Made by a program: the position numbers and the translations under genes | Part shown: positions 13,871 through 18,026 of the stretch, piece after piece | Layout of the letters: each line of letters begins with the position of its first letter | Position numbering within the stretch: the first letter of the stretch is position 1 | Notes under the pieces: model-generated | Told to the model about the DNA's origin: nothing | Database searches by the model: none | The model's input: the letters and a program-made list of their open reading frames with translations, nothing else | Assembly: GCA_016281475.1 (NCBI GenBank) | Contig: JAEEIS010000189.1 | Span: forward strand, 1-18,026 | Reading direction: 5' to 3' | Length of the DNA stretch: 18,026 nucleotides | From: Bacteroidales bacterium | Lineage (GTDB): Bacteria > Bacteroidota > Bacteroidia > Bacteroidales > P3

Positions 13871-16226
13871 CAAAATTTGCCACCGTCCCCATCGGGTGGG
13901 GATTAGGCTGCTGCACACGGTACAGCTCATGCTGGATATTGGTGCGGATATTCATGTTCGCCAACCTGTTGGGGTTGACGCTGGGATGCACGCGGTTGGA
14001 GAGAAAGATGTATATCAACCTATATTCGGGGTCCACCCACACCATCGTGCCTGTGAAACCCGTGTGGCCGAAGCTGCACTTCGACACCTCGTCGCACGCG
14101 CTACCGCCGCTGCCCGACAGCAGGGGCTTGTCGAACCCCAGCCCGCGTCGGCAGCCCTGACTGGCGAAATGGCAGGTGTTGAACGTGTTGATAGTCTCCT
14201 CCTTCAGGTAGCGCCTGCCGTTATACACGCCGCCGTCGAGCAGCATCTGCAATATGCGGCCCAGGTCGTCGGCGGTGCTGAACACCCCCGCATGGCCCGA
14301 CACACCGCCCATCACGTAGGCGTTCTCGTCGTGCACCACCCCCCGCACCACGCGGTGGCGCAGATGGCCGTCATCCTCCGTGGGGGCAATGCGCACGCTG
14401 TCGATGCCATGCTCCAAGGGATTGAAGAAAGTGTTGCACAAACCCATCGGCGAATAGAAATGGCGGTGCACAAAGATGTCGAGCCGCTGACCCGACACAT
14501 GCTGCACCAAGTCGCCCAAGAGTATGAACCCCAAGTCGCTATACACATATCCCCCTTGCGGCAGCAGCGGTGTTGCCACCACCTGGTGCAGCACGCTCTC
14601 CAGTGGCTCGTCGCTGGTGGAAGCCTCCTTCCAGTACGAGTCGAACGCCTTCAGCCGCGCCACGTGGCTCATCGCCTGACGGATGGTGATATTCTGCTTG
14701 TCCGTATGCTTCAGGTAGGGCAGGTAGCGGCTCAGCGGGTCGTCGAGCCTCACCTTGCCCGTCTCCACCAGCTTCATCATCGCCAGCGTGGTGGTCACCA
14801 TCTTGGTGACCGAGGCGAGGTCGTAGACCGTCTCCATGTCCACCTCGGGCGAATCGGGGTCGTAGGTCAGATGCCCGTAAGCCTTGCGGAACAATATCTT
14901 GCCGTCCTGCATCGCCAGCACCTGACAGCCTGGGAAGGCATGTTTCTCCAAGCCCTCGTTCACGATGCTGTCGATGCGCTGCTCCACCACCAGCCGCAGC
15001 GGACGCACTATCTCCTCGCAGCGCAGGCTGTCGTCGCCGTCGGGCACCCGCCACTGGTCGGGTTGCAGGTGGGCGCAGCCGTGCTCATACTTGGCCCTCA
15101 ACACCCTGCGGCAGCGCATGGCCACCAGCTGGCGCAAATCCTCGTCCTCCTCGGCGGCACGGCAGATGCGCGCTATCGCCTTGTTCACGTCGGGCGGCAG
15201 CAGCAGTATGTCGCTCCCTGCCAGCAGGGCCTCCAGCTCCGCGTCGCCGTCGGCAAAATATTTTGTCACCCCCTGCATGTCCAATCCGTCGGTGATGACC
15301 ATACCTTGAAAACCCAGTTCCTTGCGCAGCAGCTGATTCACCACCTTATCCGACAGCGACGAGGGTCGATTCCGTTCATTCTCGTAGGCGTTCACCTGCA
15401 GGTGGGCGGTCATCACCCCCTGCACGCCCGCCTCTATCAGCCTGCGGAAGGGGTAGAGGTCCACCGTGTCCATATATTCGCGGGTGTGGTTGATGATGGG
15501 GAGGTCGAAATGGCTGTCCGTCTCCGTGTCGCCATGTCCGGGGAAATGCTTCGCCACTGCCATCACCCCTTCGCTCTGCAACCCTCGCATATACTGTATC
15601 CCCAGCTCCGCCACCCGCTTAGGGTCGTCGCTGAACGACCGCACCCCGATGACGGGGTTGTTGGGATTGCTGTTCACGTCCACCACAGGGGCGAAATTCA
15701 CCTGTATGCCCATCCTGCGGCATTCGCGCCCAATCTCCCTTCCCATGGCATACACCAGCGTGTCCATCTCCCTAGGCAGCAGCCCCCACTCCGCGTTCTT
15801 GGGGAAGGCATAGCAGTCCTTCAGCCTCATGCCCATGCCCCACTCTGCGTCAATGCACACTAGCAACGGCATCCGGCTCACATATTGGAAACGCCTGATC
15901 AGCGGCAGCGTCTTCTGGGCCGTGCCCACAAAAAAGCACACGCCGCCCACCTCCGACTCTCGAATCAGCTGTTCGAAATCGCGCTGCGCCTTGCCCTCCA
16001 GGTCCAGCGGCACACGGATGCACATCAGCTGCGCCACCTGCTGCCGCAAGTTCATGTCGCGCATCACCGAGTCGACCCACTCGGTGGCGAGTCGACCCTT
16101 GTAGCGATAGGCGGCCTGCTCCACAGCAGGCTTCACCCTCTTCTGTCGTTTCATGCCGCACACCTGCGCCCGTCCCGCTCCACACATCAGCATCAAAATA
16201 GTTATCAATATTAATATTTTTCGCAT
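13854..16226 (-). CDS. GH3 beta-N-acetylglucosaminidase (NagZ-type) fused to serine beta-lactamase/esterase domain
   Basis: 790 aa with a signal peptide (about 1-20, ending GRAQ). Residues about 45-395 form a GH3 N-terminal barrel of NagZ type. KHFPGHGDTETDSH (226-239) holds the Asp237/His239 acid-base dyad special to this group, and ITDGLDMQG (311-319) holds the nucleophile Asp313. Residues about 425-770 form a class C beta-lactamase-like serine hydrolase: SVTK (Ser472, Lys475), YSD (Tyr562) and HTG (721-723). The expected role is removal of N-acetylglucosamine from peptidoglycan fragments in the periplasm, with the second domain acting on a peptide or ester bond. Related Bacteroidota fusions are, from memory, nearer 1000 aa, with an alpha/beta domain between the two halves. 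Here only about 30 residues separate them. It follows the envC-like gene by 222 bp of repeats. Confidence 0.9.
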   Translation of the reverse strand: MRKILILITILMLMCGAGRAQVCGMKRQKRVKPAVEQAAYRYKGRLATEWVDSVMRDMNLRQQVAQLMCIRVPLDLEGKAQRDFEQLIRESEVGGVCFFVGTAQKTLPLIRRFQYVSRMPLLVCIDAEWGMGMRLKDCYAFPKNAEWGLLPREMDTLVYAMGREIGRECRRMGIQVNFAPVVDVNSNPNNPVIGVRSFSDDPKRVAELGIQYMRGLQSEGVMAVAKHFPGHGDTETDSHFDLPIINHTREYMDTVDLYPFRRLIEAGVQGVMTAHLQVNAYENERNRPSSLSDKVVNQLLRKELGFQGMVITDGLDMQGVTKYFADGDAELEALLAGSDILLLPPDVNKAIARICRAAEEDEDLRQLVAMRCRRVLRAKYEHGCAHLQPDQWRVPDGDDSLRCEEIVRPLRLVVEQRIDSIVNEGLEKHAFPGCQVLAMQDGKILFRKAYGHLTYDPDSPEVDMETVYDLASVTKMVTTTLAMMKLVETGKVRLDDPLSRYLPYLKHTDKQNITIRQAMSHVARLKAFDSYWKEASTSDEPLESVLHQVVATPLLPQGGYVYSDLGFILLGDLVQHVSGQRLDIFVHRHFYSPMGLCNTFFNPLEHGIDSVRIAPTEDDGHLRHRVVRGVVHDENAYVMGGVSGHAGVFSTADDLGRILQMLLDGGVYNGRRYLKEETINTFNTCHFASQGCRRGLGFDKPLLSGSGGSACDEVSKCSFGHTGFTGTMVWVDPEYRLIYIFLSNRVHPSVNPNRLANMNIRTNIQHELYRVQQPNPHPMGTVANFGNGEL

Positions 16227-16265
16227 ATAGTAAGGTTTAATGTTTAAAGGTTAGAGGGTTAAAGA

Positions 16266-16432
16266 GGAGTTAAAAAGGGAGTAACAGAAGGGTGTTAAAT
16301 GGGGGGGTAAAAAGGACAAATGCGTGGTCGCCAAATGTTTTGTCCACCTCCCCTCTTGAGAGGGGTGGCCGCTAGGCCGGGGTGTGTTCTAACTCCCATT
16401 TTAACTCCCACATTAACTCACATTTTAACTCC
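16266..16432. repeat. Inverted TTAACTCC phrases flanking a REP hairpin
   Basis: Left of the REP copy, GGAGTTAAAA (16266-16275) and further GTTAAA phrases occur. Right of it, TTTTAACTCC occurs at 16399-16408 and 16423-16432 within a 12-bp tandem (CATTTTAACTCC, CACATTAACTCA, CATTTTAACTCC; 16397-16432). The arms are complementary, so the whole spacer could fold around the REP element. No promoter box is visible, so the downstream GH3 gene may depend on read-through. Confidence 0.65.
16350..16389. repeat. REP-like hairpin repeat, copy 2
   Basis: CCCCTC (16350-16355), TTGA, GAGGGG (16360-16365), then GGCC (16367-16370) and GGCC (16375-16378) across GCTA, followed by GGGGTGTGTTC. It differs from the copy at 8825-8865 at about two positions, and the change GTAA to GCTA keeps the second stem. 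Both copies read in the same orientation although the neighbouring genes point in opposite directions. Confidence 0.85.
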
Positions 16433-16448
16433 ATATTATCCAATAATC

Positions 16449-17693
16449 TCATCTCAGCCAATGTCTTGGGTTGAGGGCATCCTTGCCGTACCACACCTGG
16501 AAGCTAAACTCCGACGTGCCCTCGTCGCCCTTCGCCACCGTGCCGATAGCCTGCTTCGTCGACACCTTGCTGCCCTTTCCCACCGACACACTGCCCAATC
16601 CGGCATACACCGTCATATACGACCCATGCCGCACTATCACCCCCTTTGCGCCCGTAGGCGTAGTGAACACGCTCGCCACCGTGCCGTCAAACACCGCGCT
16701 CACCGTCGCCCCTGGGGCGCAGTTGAGGTCGATGCCGTAGTTCCTGTTCTGCCCGCCCGTCGAGTGGGTATAGATGCCATACTCGCGCGCCACCGACTTG
16801 TAGTACACCGGCCACGCCAGCCGCCCCTTGTGCTGCACAAAGTCGGCCGATGCCGCATCGCTGTAGGTCTTGCCGCCCCCCGATGCGGTGCCCGACGGCT
16901 TCGTGCCGCCCCCCGTGCCGCCGCCTGTGCCCGTGCTGCCGCTCTTCGCCACCTCGGCACTAATCAGCTGCTGTATCTGCTGCTGCAGCTGCTGCTTCTG
17001 CTTCTCCTTCTTGTTAATCTGCTGCTGCAGGCTCTTCTCGTCCTGCTGGCTCTTGTTCAGGCTCTTCTGTTGCCGTTGCTGCTCGCGCGACAGCGCGTCG
17101 CGCTGCTTGCGCTCCTGCGCCAGCAGCGAAGTCTTCTCCCTGCGCTGACGCTGCAGGTCCAGGCTCATGTCGTTAAACAGCTGCTCACGCCTACGTATAG
17201 TGGTCTCCTGATGGCGGCGGTAGCGCGAATACTCCGCAAAATACTTCATCTTCAAATAGCTGTAGTTATACTGCTCGTTGTCGAACAACAACCCCGCCGA
17301 ATTCATATTCTGCCGCAGCCCGTAGAGGTTCCTCACCACCTTGGCATATTCCGACTTCATGCTGTCGATCTGCCCGCGCACCACGCGCAGCGAATCCTCC
17401 GTGCGCACTATCTGGCGGTTCAGAATGTTCATCTGCCCGTTGATGTTGTCAATCAGCCGTGTCCGTTCCTGGATACGGCTCTTGATAAGCGTAATCTGCT
17501 TAGTCGAGTTCTTCGAATTCTTGCGAGCCTTGGCCAGCTCGCCGTTCAGGCGGGCAATCTCCTTTTCAATCTTCGCCTTGTCGCGTTCCAGCTGCTTCTT
17601 AGTCTGCCCCTGCGCGGGGGAGACGCAAAGCAACAACGCCACTGCCGCAGGCAGCAGACGTAACAGCGGACGGTACAGCAAATTCCATCTCAT
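16449..17693 (-). CDS. envC: EnvC-like murein hydrolase activator with degenerate LytM domain
   Basis: 414 aa from the ATG at 17693. An upstream in-frame start at 17771 is rejected because the -7 box (17716-17723) lies within that extension. A signal peptide (1-30, ending AQGQ) precedes a long, Gln/Lys/Arg-rich coiled coil (about 31-252). A Gly/Ser/Thr linker (251-285) and an M23/LytM-type domain (about 295-414) follow. The zinc and catalytic histidines are missing: the usual H-x-G-x-D is NYGID (318-322), the YxHL-like position is YAGL (363-366), and the final H-x-H is replaced in SEFSFQVW (394-401). That is the EnvC pattern, in which an inactive domain activates N-acetylmuramyl-L-alanine amidases at the division septum. 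It is first in a minus-strand group with the GH3/beta-lactamase gene. Confidence 0.88.
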   Translation of the reverse strand: MRWNLLYRPLLRLLPAAVALLLCVSPAQGQTKKQLERDKAKIEKEIARLNGELAKARKNSKNSTKQITLIKSRIQERTRLIDNINGQMNILNRQIVRTEDSLRVVRGQIDSMKSEYAKVVRNLYGLRQNMNSAGLLFDNEQYNYSYLKMKYFAEYSRYRRHQETTIRRREQLFNDMSLDLQRQRREKTSLLAQERKQRDALSREQQRQQKSLNKSQQDEKSLQQQINKKEKQKQQLQQQIQQLISAEVAKSGSTGTGGGTGGGTKPSGTASGGGKTYSDAASADFVQHKGRLAWPVYYKSVAREYGIYTHSTGGQNRNYGIDLNCAPGATVSAVFDGTVASVFTTPTGAKGVIVRHGSYMTVYAGLGSVSVGKGSKVSTKQAIGTVAKGDEGTSEFSFQVWYGKDALNPRHWLR

Positions 17694-17715
17694 AATAGAA
17701 TAATATTTCAAAATG

Positions 17716-17723
17716 CAAAGATA
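17716..17723 (-). promoter_or_regulatory. Bacteroidota -7 box of the envC-like gene
   Basis: The minus strand reads TATCTTTG, an exact TAnnTTTG match. At the -33 position (about 17743-17745) it reads TCG rather than TTG. Predicted transcription start near 17709 gives a leader of about 16 nt to the ATG at 17693. Confidence 0.65.
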
Positions 17724-17834
17724 CCACTTTTTTCGCACGTCCCGACACCCCATCCCAAAAAACTTATCCAACCCCGGTTGTTGATATGTAATGTCCGTTT
17801 TAACCTTCTCCTACCGTAATCCAATTTTTTTGCG

Positions 17835-17887
17835 TACCTTTGCAAACAAAAAAAGTACAAACCCAAACAACCAAAGAGATGAAAGAG
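17835..17887 (+). pseudogene. Promoter and first codons of a gene apparently cut by an IS
   Basis: TACCTTTG (17835-17842) is an exact -7 box. An A-rich leader and an ATG at 17879-17881 follow, then AAA and GAG. Directly after this, CAGGGC (17888) begins what looks like the terminal sequence of an IS. In the merged sequence the frame runs only 37 codons and resembles nothing I know. I infer that the original gene continued beyond the IS, outside the window. An undisrupted gene whose start merely lies near the IS, or a leader with no gene, cannot be excluded. Confidence 0.4.
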
Positions 17888-18026
17888 CAGGGCAAACGCA
17901 TCAAATTTCCAGTAAAGAGAAGAGGTAATCGATACTCCAGCCAGCCTTCAGCCGCTTGGTTACGAGACTACCCTTGCCCTTGTCGCGCTTAAGGATGTTG
18001 AGTGAGAATTTTCGTACAAGGGCGAA
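17888..18026. mobile_element. End of an ISAs1-type insertion sequence (partial)
   Basis: The element appears to start at CAGGGC (17888), a form seen at ISAs1-family termini, 13 bp outside the transposase stop codon. It continues past the window end, so the other inverted repeat and the target duplication cannot be examined. The exact boundary is inference. Confidence 0.55.
17901..18026 (-). CDS. ISAs1-family transposase, C-terminal 41 residues (partial)
   Basis: An open frame enters from the right edge of the window and ends at TGA (17901-17903). The visible residues include FALVRKFSLNILKRDKGKG and KRLKAGWSIDYLFSLLEI. The pattern of an (I/L)xRKxxLNxLK helix, basic spacer, then KRLKAxWxxxYLxxxL is the conserved tail of ISAs1-type DDE transposases. 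The catalytic residues lie outside the window, so activity cannot be judged. Confidence 0.75.
   Translation of the reverse strand, partial: FALVRKFSLNILKRDKGKGSLVTKRLKAGWSIDYLFSLLEI

Noticed and set aside
13896..15863. 655-codon plus-strand open frame opposite the GH3/beta-lactamase gene
   Set aside because: It is His/Val/Gln-rich antisense translation of a GC-rich gene, with no recognisable domain. The minus strand has two intact catalytic domains.
16320..17663. 447-codon plus-strand open frame opposite the envC-like gene
   Set aside because: Leu/Arg-rich antisense of a Gln-rich coiled coil. It begins near a REP element and has no signal or motif.
17694..17771. N-terminal extension of the envC-like protein to 17771
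   Set aside because: The -7 box at 17716-17723 lies within it, and a signal peptide begins at the internal ATG at 17693.
17879..17989. 37-codon plus-strand ORF as an intact small gene
   Set aside because: After three codons it runs antisense to the transposase tail, so most of it is probably an IS junction product.

Overview
The window looks like a chromosomal segment of a member of the Bacteroidales (Bacteroidota), probably an uncultured gut or rumen lineage. The evidence is internal. Two large secreted proteins carry type IX secretion (T9SS) sorting domains, one type B and one type A. Promoters show the Bacteroidota -7 box TAnnTTTG. Shine-Dalgarno sequences are essentially absent, and the intergenic DNA consists of hairpins and short low-complexity phrases (AATTCAC, CTAACCC, AATTAAAAATT). 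Most genes are GC-rich, while intergenic spacers are AT-rich.

Left block (403-6243, minus strand, read right to left). A well-formed promoter (6214-6243) precedes five tightly spaced genes. In order of transcription they encode a small ECF-S-like membrane protein, a secreted FISUMP-like protein, an IspD/TarI-family cytidylyltransferase, an 838-aa IgGFc-binding-like protein with a T9SS type B C-terminus, and a CDP-glycerol:polyol-phosphate transferase of the TagB/TagF family. The last three are separated by only 9 and 3 nt. They pair an enzyme that probably makes a CDP-polyol, an enzyme that transfers polyol phosphate, and a surface protein between them. This resembles a teichoic-acid-like decoration module in a Gram-negative host and is the most interesting candidate system here. 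Bases 1-402 hold only repeats.

Middle block (6301-12823). A repeat-packed divergent region (6301-6749) contains an AT-rich palindrome, 15-bp tandem repeats, a GC-rich hairpin and the promoter of the plus-strand genes. These encode an AsmA/DUF748-like envelope protein, a 993-aa double protease and a DjlA-like J-domain protein. The double protease joins a streptopain-type C10 cysteine peptidase to an M6-type zinc peptidase and a T9SS type A tail.

Right block (12798-17723, minus strand). An EnvC-like factor with a degenerate LytM domain comes first, then a compact GH3 plus beta-lactamase fusion, then a sugar-transfer-type ATP-grasp enzyme. The first two point to peptidoglycan turnover. The ATP-grasp gene overlaps the 3' end of the djlA-like gene by 26 bp tail to tail.

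Right edge (17835-18026). A divergent promoter and start codon run straight into what appears to be the end of an ISAs1-type insertion sequence, whose transposase C-terminus is encoded on the minus strand up to the window edge. The IS seems to have interrupted an unknown gene after its third codon.

All homology calls come from recognising motifs by eye. No database search was run.
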